From contig SDUX01000190.1 in the NCBI GenBank assembly GCA_008729055.1, positions 28,741 to 91,007 on the forward strand: a stretch of 62,267 nucleotides of DNA, written 5' to 3'. This document shows positions 18,546-29,689 of the stretch, in pieces (the stretch's first letter is position 1; every line of letters starts with the position of its first letter). The position numbers and the translations under genes are program-made. Source of the stretch: Pyropia haitanensis (lineage: Eukaryota; Rhodophyta; Bangiophyceae; Bangiales; Bangiaceae). Below the pieces are notes generated by a model. It had not been told where the DNA came from. It saw nothing but the letters and a program-made list of their open reading frames with translations, and searched no databases.

Positions 18546-21500
18546 TGATGGCGGCGCCGCCCCCCCGCCGCCGGCAGCTCCCCCCTGCCGGCGGCGTCTT
18601 CTTCCTCTTTGGGGGCGGCGCCGGCGTACTTTTGGCGCCGCCCCCCCGCCGCCGGCAGCTCCCCCCTGCCGGCGGCGTCGTCTCCCTCTTTGGGGGCGGC
18701 GCCGGCGTACTTTTGGCGCCGCCCCCCCGCCGCCGGCAGCTCCCCCCTGCCGGCGGGGTCGTCTTCCTCGCGGGGGGCGGCGCCGGCGTACTTTTGGCGC
18801 CGCCCCCCCGCCGCCGGCAGCTCCCCCCTGCCGGCGGCGTCGTCTTCCTCGCGGGGGGCGGCGCCGGCGTACTTTTGGCGCCGCTCCCCCGCCGCCGGCA
18901 GCTGCCCCCTGCCGGCGGGGTCGTCTTCCTCGCGGGGGGCGGCGCCGGCGTACTTTTGGCGCCGCCCCCCCGCCGCCGGCAGCTCCCCCCTGCCGGCGGC
19001 GTCGTCTTCCTCGCGGGGGGCGGCGCCGGCGTACTTTTGGCGCCGCCCCCCCGCCGCCGGCAGCTCCCCCCTGCCGGCGGGGTCGTCTTCCTCGCGGGGG
19101 GCGGCGCTTGCCTACTTTTGGCGCCGCCCCCCCGCCGCCGGCAGCTCCCCCCTGCCGGCGGCGTCGTCTTCTTCGCGGGGGGCGGCGCTTGCCTACTTTT
19201 GGCGCCGCCCCCCCGCCGCCGGCAGCTCCCCCCTGCCGGCGGCGTCGTCTTCCTCGCGGGGGGCGGCGCCGGCGTACTTTTGGCGCCGCCCCCCCGCCGC
19301 CGGCAGCTCCCCCCTGCCGGCGGCGTCGTCTTCCTCTTTGGGGGCGGCGCCGGCGTACTTTTGGCGCCGCCCTCCCGCCGCCGGCAGCTCCCCCCTGCCG
19401 GCGGCGTCGTCTTCCTCGCGGGGGGCGGCGCTTGCCTACTTTTGGCGCCGCCCCCCGCCGCCGGCAGCTCCCCCCTGCCGGCGGCGTCGTCTTCCTCGCG
19501 GGGGGCGGCGCCGGCGTACTTTTGGCGCCGCCCCCCCGCCGCCGGCAGCTCCCCCCTGCCGGCGGCGTCGTCTTCCTCTTGGGGGCGGCGCCGGCGTACT
19601 TTTGGCGCCGCCCCCCCGCCGCCGGCAGCTCCCCCCTGCCGGCGGCGTCGTCTTCCTCTTTGGGGGCGGCGCCGGCGTACTTTTGGCGCCGCCCCCCGCC
19701 GCCGGCAGCTCCCCCTGCCGGCGGCGTCGTCTTCCTCGGGGGGGCGGCGCTTGCCTACTTTTGGCGCCGCCCCCCCGCCGCCGGCAGCTCCCCCTGCCGG
19801 CGGCGTCGTCTTCCTCTTTGGGGGCGGCGCCGGCGTACTTTTGGCGCCGCCCCCCCGCCGCCGGCAGCTCCCCCCTGCCGCGGCGTCGTCTTCCTCGCGG
19901 GGGCGGCGCCGGCGTACTTTTGGCGCCGCCCCCCCGCCGCCGAGGCACCCCCTGCGTGCGGGGTCCGTCTTACCTCTTTGGGGGCGGGCGTGCGTCGCGC
20001 GGCCCGCCCGCATTGCTGCCCGTTCTCTCATCCAACGCCGCCCGCCACGCGTACTTTGCGTCTGCGCGGCCGCCTCGCACGGCCGCCCGTGCATTAGTGC
20101 CCCCCTGCGGCGCGGTCCGTGCTTCCTGCGCGGGGGGCGGCGGCCGGCGTACTTTTGGCGCCGCCCCCCGCCCGCGGCCAGCTCCCCCTGCCGGCGGCGT
20201 CGTCTTCCTCTTTGGGGGCGGCGCCGGCGTACTTTTGGCGCCGCCCCCCCGCCGCCGGCAGCTCCCCCCTGCCGGCGGCGTCGTCTTCCTCGCGGGGGGC
20301 GGCGCCGGCGTACTTTTGGCGCCGCCCCCCCGCCGCCGGCAGCTCCCCCCTGCCGGCGGCGTCGTCTTCCTCGCGGGGGGCGGCGCCGGCGTACTTTTGG
20401 CGCCGCCCCCCCGCCGCCGGCAGCTCCCCCCTGCCGGCGGCGTCGTCTTCCTCGCGGGGGGCGGCGCCGGCGTACTTTTGGCGCCGCCCCCCCGCCGCCG
20501 GCAGCTCCCCCCTGCCGGCGGCGTCGTCTTCCTCGCGGGGGCGGCGCCGGCGTACTTTTGGCGCCGCCCCCCCGCCGCCGGCAGCTCCCCCCTGCCGGCG
20601 GCGTCGTCTTCCTCGCGGGGGGCGGCGCCGGCGTACTTTTGGCGCCGCCCCCCCGCCGCCGGCAGCTCCCCCCTGCCGGCGGCGTCGTCTTCCTCGCGGG
20701 GGCGGCGCCGGCGTACTTTTGGCGCCGCCCCCCCGCCGGCAGCTCCCCCCTGCCGGCGGCGTCGTCTTCCTCGCGGGGGGCGGCGCCGGCGTACTTTTGG
20801 CGCCGCCCCCCCGCCGCCGGCAGCTCCCCCCTGCCGGCGGCGTCGTCTTCCTCGCGGGGGCGGCGCCGGCGTACTTTTGGCGCCGCCCCCCCGCCGCCGG
20901 CAGCTCCCCCCTGCCGGCGGCGTCGTCTTCCTCGCGGGGGGCGGCGCCGGCGTACTTTTGGCGCCGCCCCCCCGCCGCCGGCAGCTCCCCCCTGCCGGCG
21001 GCGTCGTCTTCCTCGCGGGGGCGGCGCCGGCGTACTTTTGGCGCCGCCCCCCCGCCGCCGGCAGCTCCCCCCTGCCGGCGGGGTCGTCTTCCTCGCGGGG
21101 GGCGGCGCCGGCGTACTTTTGGCGCCGCCCCCCCGCCGCCGGCAGCTCCCCCCTGCCGGCGGCGTCGTCTTCCTCGCGGGGGCGGCGCCGGCGTACTTTT
21201 GGCGCCGCCCCCCCGCCGCCGGCAGCTCCCCCCTGCCGGCGGCGTCGTCTTCCTCGCGGGGGCGGCGCCGGCGTACTTTTGGCGCCGCCCCCCCGCCGCC
21301 GGCAGCTCCCCCCTGCCGGCGGCGTCGTCTTCCTCGCGGGGGCGGCGCCGGCGTACTTTTGGCGCCGCCCCCCCGCCGCCGGCAGCTCCCCCCTGCCGGC
21401 GGCGTCGTCTTCCTCGCGGGGGGCGGCGCCGGCGTACTTTTGGCGCCGCCCCCCCGCCGCCGGCAGCTCCCCCCTGCCGGCGGCGTCGTCTTCCTCGCGG

Positions 21501-22456
21501 GGGGCGGCGCCGGCGTACTTTTGGCGCCGCCCCCCCGCCGCCGGCAGCTCCCCCCTGCCGGCGGCGTCGTCTTCCTCGCGGGGGCGGCGCCGGCGTACTT
21601 TTGGCGCCGCCCCCCCGCCGCCGGCAGCTCCCCCCCTGCCCGCGCGGCCGCGCCCCGCGGGGCGGCCGCCGGCGTACTTTTGGCGCCGCCCCCCCGCCGC
21701 CGGCAGCTCCCCCCTGCCGGCGGCGTCGTCTTCCTCGCGGGGCGGCGCCGGCGTACTTTTGGCGCCGCCCCCCCGCCGCCGGCAGCTCCCCCCTGCCGGC
21801 GGCGTCGTCTTCCTCGGGGGCGGCGCCGGCGTACTTTTGGCGCCGCCCCCCCGCCGCCGGCAGCTCCCCCCTGCCGGCGGCGTCGTCTTCCTCGCGGGGG
21901 CGGCGCCGGCGTACTTTTGGCGCCGCCCCCCCGCCGCCGGCAGCTCCCCCCTGCCGGCGGCGTCGTCTTCCTCGCGGGGGCGGCGCCGGCGTACTTTTGG
22001 CGCCGCCCCCCCGCCGCCGGCAGCTCCCCCCTGCCGGCGGCGTCGTCTTCCTCGCGGGGGGCGGCGCCGGCGTACTTTTGGCGCCGCCCCCCCGCCGCCG
22101 GCAGCTCCCCCCTGCCGGCGGCGTCGTCTTCCTCGCGGGGGCGGCGCCGGCGTACTTTTGGCGCCGCCCCCCCGCCGCCGGCAGCTCCCCCCTGCCGGCG
22201 GCGTCGTCTTCCTCGCGGGGGGCGGCGCCGGCGTACTTTTGGCGCCGCCCCCCCGCCGCCGGCAGCTCCCCCCTGCCGGCGGCGTCGTCTTCCTCGCGGG
22301 GGGCGGCGCCGGCGTACTTTTGGCGCCGCCCCCCCGCCGCCGGCAGCTCCCCCCTGCCGGCGGCGTCGTCTTCCTCGCGGGGGCGGCGCCGGCGTACTTT
22401 TGGCGCCGCCCCCCCGCCGCCGGCAGCTCCCCCCTGCCGGCGGCGTCGTCTTCCCG

Positions 22457-22489
<33 letters not shown>

Positions 22490-23225
22490 TCTTCCTCGGG
22501 GCGGCGCCGGCGTACTTTTGGCGCCGCCCCCCCGCCGCCGGCAGCTCCCCCCTGCCGGCGGCGTCGTCTTCCTCGCGGGGGCGGCGCCGGCGTACTTTTG
22601 GCGCCGCCCCCCCGCCGCCGGCAGCTCCCCCCTGCCGGCGGCGTCGTCTTCCTCGCGGGGGGCGGCGCCGGCGTACTTTTGGCGCCGCCCCCCGCCGCCG
22701 GCAGCTCCCCCCTGCCGGCGGCGTCGTCTTCCTCGGGGGCGGCGCCGGCGTACTTTTGGCGCCGCCCCCCCGCCGCCGGCAGCTCCCCCCTGCCGGCGGG
22801 GTCGTCTTCCTCGCGGGGGGCGGCGCTCCTACTTTTGGCGCCGCCCCCCGCCGCGGCAGCTCCCCCTGCCGGCGGCGTCGTCTTCCTCCGGGGGCGGCGC
22901 CGGCGTACTTTTGGCGCGCCCCCCCGCCGCCGGCAGCTCCCCCCTGCCGGCGGCGTCGTCTTCCTCGCGGGGGGCGACGCCGGCGTACTTTTGGCGCCGC
23001 CCCCCCGCCGCCGGCAGCTGCCCCCTGCCGGCGGCGTCGTCTTCCTCGCGGGGGCGGCGCTTGCCTACTTTTGCGCCGCCCCCCCCCGCCGGCAGCTCCC
23101 CCCTGCGGCGTCGTCTTCCTCGCGGGGGGCGGCGCCGGCGTACTTTTGGCGCCGCCCCCCCGCCGCCGGCAGCTCCCCCTGCCGGCGGCGTCGTCTTCCT
23201 GTTTGGGGCGGCGCTGGCCTTTTTT
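18546..23225 (+). repeat. Hairpin-forming 80/81-bp minisatellite, ~57 units (copy A)
   Basis: The unit contains GCCGGCGTACTTTTGGCGCC, then C7, CGCCGCCGGCAG, CTCCCCC, CTGCCGGCGGCG, TCGTCTTCCTCG and GGGGGGCGGC. It is doubly self-complementary: CGCCGCCGGCAG pairs with CTGCCGGCGGCG around a 7-base loop, and GGCGCCGCCCCCC pairs with GGGGGGCGGCGCC outside it. Variants differ by GCCGGCGTAC versus GCTTGCCTAC, by TTTGG versus GCGGG before the G run, and by one G (81 to 80 bp). No frame has a stop within a unit, hence the very long open frames. Corrupted stretches lie at 19925-20150, 21630-21670 and 22790-23225. Confidence 0.92.
22457..22488 (+). repeat. Run of 32 C inside the minisatellite
   Basis: An uninterrupted C tract replaces part of one unit between GTCGTCTTCCCG and GTCTTCCTCG. 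It may be a slippage expansion of the unit's C7 or a consensus artefact. Confidence 0.85.
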
Positions 23226-23564
23226 ATGCCCTGCCTGTTATTTTTTTGATGGTTGGCACTTTGTCGCTTTTTCAGGGCGGCGCCGCCTGTTTGCGGTGTC
23301 TGGTTTTGTTGTTTGACGGCGGCAAGTTGTCTTTGGTCGGGGCGATGCCCGCCCGTATGCGGCGCCGCAGCGCCGTCCCCGACGGCGCCATGTTATCGCT
23401 GTTGTGGGCGGCGCTCGTTGGTTGGCAGCGCCGCCCCACCCTCCCTCCGACGGCGGCAAGTTGTTGCTGTTGGGGGCGGCGCTCGCCGGCTAGCGGCGCG
23501 GCCTCTTCGCTTTTGGTGGTGGGCGCCATTGCATGTGGTGGTGTATTGTGTATTGACGCTCTAG
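23226..23564 (+). repeat. Diverged right flank of the hairpin minisatellite (copy A)
   Basis: Decayed units share GACGGCGGCAAGTTGT, GGGGCGGCGCTCGCCGG and GGCGCCGC with the left flank. The equivalent in copy B is 51490-51863. Confidence 0.65.
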
Positions 23565-23621
23565 TTAGCTTGCTTTCCCGGGGACGTTCTTGACGCGTCG
23601 GCATCGACACCGACACGGCTG

Positions 23622-23789
23622 ATGCGGATGGTGGCCAACGCTGACATTCTCGCTGCCGTGGACAGGCATTGCGGTAGCGGCGGTGGGCTCGGTTGGAGCG
23701 AGGTTTGTCCCGTTGGGTGTGGCGGCGGGTTTGTAGTGGGGAACGTCCGCGTGGCGAGGGTCGCAGGGGGGGGCGTTAGGGAAGGATAG
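23622..23789 (+). CDS. Small conserved ORF or exon, 55 residues (copy A)
   Basis: ATG opens MRMVANADILAAVDRHCG and continues with Gly-rich sequence holding several Cys, ending at TAG 23787-23789. The frame is open upstream to 23565, just after a TAG that could serve as a splice acceptor. Copy B (51921-52088) keeps the whole frame with only Arg-to-Gly and Glu-to-Ala changes. The mixed, non-repetitive N-terminal composition is unlike the surrounding low complexity. No family recognised. Confidence 0.35.
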   Translation: MRMVANADILAAVDRHCGSGGGLGWSEVCPVGCGGGFVVGNVRVARVAGGGVREG

Positions 23790-24464
23790 CGGTGCCGGCG
23801 CCGCCGTGGGAATGCATCCGTTGCAGGGAGGGAGGGGGGGGGTTGGGGGGTACGACGGCCGGCGGCGTTGACCGCCATCCGCTGGACCCGTGCCGCCGCC
23901 GCCGCCGCCGCGGCATCACCTGCGGATGGCCGTGGGGCAGCGGTGACAACGCTGTCATGATGGTCCCCCCCCCCCTCTCTCCGCCCTTCCCGCCTGCGAC
24001 GCACGCGGTGGGCCAGCACTATTTTTTAGTGTCTGTTTTTGGCGGTAGTCTCTCTTGGCGGCAGCTCTCTGGGCGGCAGCGGTGGCGGCGGCGACGACGC
24101 TGCCCCTCCGCCGACGCCGGCGGTGACCGCCGCAGCGCCGCGGGCCGGCGCTGGCGTCGGTGCTGGGCGGCGGGCGGGCGTGCGGCGTCACTGCGGTACT
24201 GGTTCTTTGGGGACGGGGGAGCGGGCAGGGGAAACGGAGCGCAAGGCAACGTCCAGCTGTGCGGGAAATGGAGAGGAGGAAAGAACGCAGGGGAGCAGTT
24301 GGCGCCCGCTTTTGTGCTTCAGTCTTTCTCCATTGTTGGGCACCCTTTGCGTCTACGGTAAGCCCGCCGACCGCAGCACGATTTCGCTTTCTCATTGGTC
24401 TGTAAAGACGATCGAATGCTGACACATGCGATGATTGTATCGGAAACGTCGGTCGACCTACATT
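23790..24464. other. Spacer and possible promoter before the Ala/Pro/Gly-rich gene (copy A)
   Basis: It holds G- and C-homopolymers, a + frame at about 24039-24422 of Gly/Ser-rich then mixed composition, and an AT-richer end. An inverted CCAAT (ATTGG) lies at about 24395. A donor-like CGGTAAGC at about 24356 in copy A reads CCATAAGC in copy B. Confidence 0.35.
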
Positions 24465-25578
24465 GAGTACTAGACACCGTGCCCAAGAAAGGATGTCACA
24501 GCAATGGAGAAAGACTGTATGCGCCGCCAGACGGCGCGGCCGCCCCATCAACAGCTGGTGCGTCCGCGCCGGCGACCAGCGCCGCGCCCACGACGGCAGC
24601 CGGCGGGGCGCCCGCGCCTGCGACCGGCGGCGCGCCCGTGCCGGCAGCCCGCGGTGCGACCGCGCCGGCGGCCGTCGGTGCGCTCGGGCAGGCGGCCGGC
24701 GGCGAGCCCGCGCCGTCCTGCGGCGCGGCCGCCACACCGGGGGGGGTCTCCATGACGGGCGCGGCGGCCAAGTCGGGCCTCGGCGTCGACTTGAAGAAGG
24801 GCGCCGCCGCCGCCGCCGCCGCGACGGCCCCCGCGCTCCCGACGGGCCGGCCGTGGGCGCTCGCCCGTGACGGACGGCCGCCGCCGCCGCCGTCGCCGCC
24901 GCCGCCGCCGCCGCCGCCGCCCCGCCGCCGCCGCCCGCCGCCGCCGCCGTCGCCGCCGCCGTCCTCTTCTGCAACGGCGGCAGCTGCCCCCCCCCCGCTC
25001 CTTGGCGCCTCATCCCCCCCGCCAGCACCATCGGCGGCGGCCACGACTGTCGGGGGCGCCGCGGGCGTCGGCGGCGGCGGCGGCGGCGGCGGCGTGGCGG
25101 CACCCCTGCCCCCCCTGGTCCCCCCTGTACTGGCAGGCGCGCCGGCGCCGCCGCGGGCGGCGGCGCCCGCGGCCGACACGTTGCTGACGCCGCCGCTCAT
25201 GCCTGCCTACATGCTCCCACCGGCGGTGGCCCGCGGGGCGGCGGCGGCGGCGGCGGCCGACCGCGGGCGGTGGGGAAGGCGGGCGCAGCCGCCCTATCGG
25301 CCGGCTCGGACCGCCCTACGGCATTGGCGGTGAAGGCGAGGGAGTCGGCGGCTGCGGTGGCCGCCGCGGCGTGCGATGCAGCCTCGTCTGCCAGCCGCCC
25401 TCCCGTGGCGGGCGGAGGCGACCTTGGCGCGCTGCTCGACGGCGTCGATGCGCTCCTCGACGGCTGCGTCGACGGCAAGGCGACGGCGGTGAGCCTGGCG
25501 CGGCTGGACCATCTGGACGACGCCCTGTCGCAGCTGGTTGCCGAGGGCAGCCGGGGGGGCGGGGCCATCGCCACGTAA
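24465..25578 (+). CDS. Ala/Pro/Gly-rich hypothetical protein, frameshifted in copy A
   Basis: The frame opens after a TGA at about 24462; its first in-frame ATG is at 24752, so either the start is internal or a 5' exon is missing. It has Ala/Pro/Gly spacers with short KSGLGVDLKKG, a poly-Pro block, a poly-Gly block, then a more ordered end: ALAVKARESAAAVAAAACD and later LARLDHLDDALSQLV, both predicted helical. One T is missing at about 25235 relative to copy B, so the A frame closes at 25333 and the proper C-terminus (to 25578) is out of frame. The poly-Pro block also differs in length from copy B. No family recognised. Confidence 0.5.
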
Positions 25579-26328
25579 GGATGTGGAGGGGGGGGAGGCT
25601 ACGCCGAGCGCCTGACCGATGTGAGTGTGCCACGCCGGCTGACCGGCCAGCCGGCCCAATCCTTGGCGCTGTTGCGCCGCGTCGGCGCGGGCGGCGGGGA
25701 ACAGCCCCGCGCGCCCCCCTCGTCGTCCCCGTAGGGTAGGGAGGGTGGCGTGGGGTCAGGGCCCAGCCGGCACCGCGCCCCGCGGCGGCCACACCCCCTC
25801 CCGCTTTTCGCCGCGCCGGCGGGGCCGCTTGGCGCCCCGTGTGGCCGGTCGCGGCTCGTGGCGGCACTCTCGCCGGCAACGGTGTAGGTGATGGCGCCCG
25901 GCGACGGGGTCGCGGCGGCCGTTCCCTTCACGGCGCCCCCCGCGTGGTGGGGGCCACCATCTTTTTTTTTTTTGTGGCCTTCCGTTGGGGCGCACCGTCG
26001 ACGGCGGCAGCGACGGCCGCCACGTTGCTGGAGCGCAACCCTCCCCCCCCCATCCGTTGGTGGCTCGGGACGAGGTGGATGCCTCTGCCGCCCACTCTGC
26101 GGAAGTATTTTCTTGCCCGCCCCGCTGCTCGACTCCCACAAGGGTCGCCCGCCGGGCGGGGTTCGCGATGCCCACAGTGGGATGCCGCTGCGCCGTGCAC
26201 GCGCTTGTGTTTTTTTCTTGCCCCCGCGCCCCAGCGCGGGGAGTGGTGGCGCGGCGCCCCGGCCGGCAGCGTCGTCACCCACGGAGCGGTGGCCGTCGCT
26301 CGGAACTGCTCGCCGCAGAGAGCGAGGG
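25579..26328. other. Spacer at the left of copy B, no gene called
   Basis: Matches 1103-1866 and 53858-54609, with homopolymer length changes, for example the T-run near 25965 (12 T where A and C have a G-interrupted run). No supported gene. Confidence 0.5.
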
Positions 26329-26336
26329 GCGAGTGG
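26329..26336. repeat. Left 8-bp target-site duplication of the outer hAT, copy B (perfect pair)
   Basis: GCGAGTGG here and again at 28768-28775, flanking the whole nested hAT block. This exact pair confirms the boundaries inferred in the other copies. Confidence 0.85.
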
Positions 26337-26340
26337 CAGG

Positions 26341-27687
26341 CAGGGTTGGCACCTTGAGATTCAATCAAACGAAATCAAGGTTGAATTGGCATTGAATTCA
26401 ATGAAGGTCGGCAGAGGGCAGGTTGAATTCAATACGAAACGTGGCGCAACGTGGCGGACTTGCTACGCAGATCCAGTCGAGGCCTAGTTGCGGGCACCGC
26501 GCGGCGCGGTGGCGATCACGAGGACTGTCTGCTCATCGGGGGCGGGCCCACTCAACGTGCGTCCCCCGTCGACTTCAAAAAGCACGCAGCATACGTGACG
26601 CAGAAGCAGTGGGGGTAGCTCCGGAGGATTAGCTTTACTGTGAGAGTCGTTCCTTTTGCTGACTTGTACCCTCGGTTTATCTTCTCGGAAGTCACGTCAG
26701 CTTTCATTTACGATAGTCACGTTGAGGTAGGTCACGTTGGAAGTCTTTTCCTTTTCGCACCAGGAGCGGACGGCACGCTTGCGGTCAGAGCACACGGTCG
26801 CATGCTTCCACACCGGGTCGGGCATGGTGACAAATACAGAAAGCCGTGGACGAACGACACAGTGAAGCACCTCACTGAGCGTGTGGCGGAGGTGGGTCTG
26901 CGTCGACAACGGCCAGCGCGCGAACTTACTGAGTCGTTCCGGGTCTCAGCTGCCGCAGCACTTGTGGCTTTCCGCCAAGCCATTAGAGAGTTTTTGCATG
27001 TATTTTTTCTGTATCTTTGTGGGTATCACCTCGACCTAAATGGCTGACAGACACCAATAGCGAAAGACGCCCGCGCGGGAGTTTTTGCAGGTCCGTTTTT
27101 CTCTATCTGTACTTGGATTGAGTAAGTCAAGAAGTGACCCTGGCACTTCCTGCTCACAGCAGGGTTGCTCAGCGCTCTTGACCAACTCAGTAGTTGAAGA
27201 TGACGCAGAATAAGGCATGGTGAGGATCGGGGCGGAGGGATGCGCGGAGCAAAGCTCGGCGAAGACGCGCGAGCGCGAAGAGGGGCGGCGGCTGCGCCGG
27301 CGTCTGTCCGTGACGGCGAAGCCGCCTGGCAGGAGTCGTCCATTCCGTGCCACCCACTCTATTCCGCAGGAATTGGAGGCCGGCAACGTACCCATAATTC
27401 TTTTGCTATTGTGCCCGATATAGCCACGCAACGCTACGGTTTTTCTGTACGGAGCTTCCAGGTGTAATCCCTTGACTTATCTAGCTCCCTATCGTACCGA
27501 AAAAATAGCGAAAACATACATGCGAAAACTCTCTATTGACGCAGGACCTCGCTGTTGGCGGGTCACGGACAAGTGGTAGTAAGTGGCGGGAGCACACCCG
27601 ACAGTCCGCCACTACGTTATTCACTTCATTGAATTGGCGTTGAATTCAATCGTCCAGAAGAGATTGGCATTGAATCTGCCAATCCTG
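26341..27687. mobile_element. Inner hAT-like non-autonomous element, copy B
   Basis: Same ends as in copy A (CAGGGTTGGCA and CCAATCCTG), flanked by GTGGCAGG (26333-26340) and GTGGCAGT (27688-27695). One base shorter than A at about 26473. Confidence 0.7.
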
Positions 27688-28038
27688 GTGGCAGTGTGGT
27701 GAGGGTGTTAGTTATATTGCTATACTTCTATCCCAAACTTCGTTGAAATTATCATACTCATGAAAGGCATATTCATATTTATGAACGAGACCGCCACGTG
27801 TCTCGATCTTCGAGGTTGGATCGGGCACCCGATCGCAGGACAGCATGTGACAGCACGTAGTGAAGCCTGTCGCGCCGTACGGGCACACGTAAGGCCGTGT
27901 GCGGCGGCAGATGCGGTCCGCCTGCAGACGCGGCAAGCTGCAGGAGGAGGACCTCCCTAGCCTCAACCACGACAGCGGCCGCCGCCGCCGCAGCGCTGCT
28001 CAGCCGCGACATCCGTCTGACGTGCGCTGCGCCGGCAG

Positions 28039-28672
28039 CTATTTATTAGACTGCTGAGTCGAGATTCGAGTGGCCCGTTCCAGCAGGTCCTCCTCGCGAT
28101 CCTCCCCAGCACTTTCATCGTTCCACACGTCTTCCTCTCCACTTCCCTCCCCACCACTGCCCTCCCGCTCATCGTCTCCTACGTCCTCTGGCTCATCTGC
28201 GACCTCTTCCAGCTCGACATGGTGCAACCCGAGCTCCGAGGAGCCACGGGCAGGCATGTTTACGTGGTCTGGTAGCTCGCGCTAGTGGAAGTAAATGTAG
28301 AGCAGCTTGTGGAGGGTGGTGTACGACAGCTTCGTGCGCAGCTTGCTCTGAATATTGAACGCGTTGGAGAACGACATCTCTCCGGCCGCAACGCCGAAAG
28401 GCAGCCATAACCTTGACAGCCACCGCCTGCAAGTGGGGCAGTGCCTCACCGCAGAGGAGAGAATCGCGGAGAGTGCCAGCCGCTTGATAGGGCCTCTCGG
28501 TAGTCTGAGTGTCCATACAGTCAAGCAAGGCGGGGTTCTTCTGGCAGAGGCAGACATGAGATACGCACGGTGTTCTATCCATCTCTCCAGCGAACGCGTG
28601 GCGGTGCTTGCCACCACCTGGTCTCGACAACATTGGGTGCTTCGAACTGGGGGCTGCATCTACACGTGGCAA
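28039..28672 (-). pseudogene. hAT transposase C-terminal remnant, copy B
   Basis: The same two-frame remnant as in copy A, with AAGEMSFSNAF and NIQSKLRTKLS separated by a frameshift from CGEALPHLQAVAV, the same TAG after LLYIYFH, and the same acidic tail (28039-28257). The shared frameshift and stop show it was dead before the unit was duplicated. Confidence 0.75.
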
Positions 28673-28767
28673 TATTCATGGTTTCTATAATTATAAACTG
28701 ACACGAACGATAATTTTAATGGAATCATAGCTTCCGAGCATGATTTTACTGAAATCTTGCAACCCTG

Positions 28768-28775
28768 GCGAGTGG
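28768..28775. repeat. Right target-site duplication of the outer hAT, copy B
   Basis: GCGAGTGG, identical to 26329-26336. Confidence 0.85.
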
Positions 28776-29689
28776 GCGCGCGGGGGACACTCTGGTTCTC
28801 GACCATCGTTCCGGGTCTTTCCGAAAAAGGTTGGCCCGTTTTCAATTTTCCGACCGGATCTGTCTGTGCTTCATGAGTTTGCGCTGCGCCTCGCTTTGTG
28901 CCGGCGGCCGGGCGCGAGTGCGGTCGCTCACGGCGAGAGGGTGCCCGTGTTGGCGGTTGCCATCTCCCCGCTGCTCATCCACCTCTCCCCATCCTCCCCC
29001 GCCGCCCGCGGCGAGTGGTCTCGCCCACTCCCACTCATGGCGTCACCGCCGTGATGACGCGCTGCTGCTGCCGAGCCCGGCGGGCGCCGCCGCCGGCGCT
29101 GCCGCCGGTGGCCCACCACCGGCCGACGGGTGCCCGCCCTGACCCTCCGCCTGGTGTGTTGCTCTTTTCTTTGTGGCTGCGTTCAGCGCTTGACGGTGTA
29201 TGGCGGAGCCACACCGACTGGCTGGGAGCGGCGACGTTGGCGTTTGCGGTGGGCGGAGTGGGGAGGGGAGGGGGCGGGCGTGGGGGAGACGGCGGGGGAG
29301 GCCGACTGCGACCCCGCCGAGCAGGCCGCCCGCGCGGCTGCCGGCGCGTGCGTCGGCCGCGGGCGCGCCAGCAAGTCGCGGCGGCGCCGCAGGCGCGGGT
29401 AGATCTTGTGGCGCGCCGCCGACCCGCGCCCCGTCACGCGCTGTGCGCCCGACGCTGCGAGTGTGTCGTCCCGCCGCGCGTGCCGGTCGGTCCGCCCGCC
29501 GCGCGCCGGCGTGTAGGCGGGCGCTCCCAGTTGCCGTACGTGGGCGCCGTTCTCCCGCGTTGGCGTAGGTCCTTCTTTCCCCCCGCCGCGCGGGAGCTTG
29601 CCCGCCCGCGTGGCAGCGCCGGCTAGGCGGCGGCTGGTAGACGCGGCCGGCGGGCGTGGCCAAGCGCGGTTGCCGGCAGCGGCCAGGCG
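28776..29689. other. GC-rich spacer between hAT block and ARM gene, copy B
   Basis: Equivalent of 4314-5227 with scattered substitutions; no gene supported. Confidence 0.4.

Larger units (their letters stand above)
26337..28767 (-). mobile_element. Nested pair of hAT elements, copy B
   Basis: Same structure as copy A: the outer element starts with four bases at 26337, is interrupted by the inner element 26341-27687, resumes at 27692 and ends at 28767 with CAACCCTG. The target duplication is perfect here. The block has scattered substitutions against A and C, such as TATAGCC for TGTAGCC near 27420 and a changed AT-rich stretch near 28715. Confidence 0.82.

Noticed and set aside
18546..23225. 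Regular repeats with spacers, CRISPR-like
   Set aside because: Units are directly adjacent near-identical copies with no unique spacers; the genome looks eukaryotic.
18212..23593. A 1793-codon open frame with 27-residue repeats, as if a giant repeat protein
   Set aside because: All three + frames are open because the 81-bp unit has no stop in any phase; the frame drifts where units are 80 bp and no start or domain supports it.
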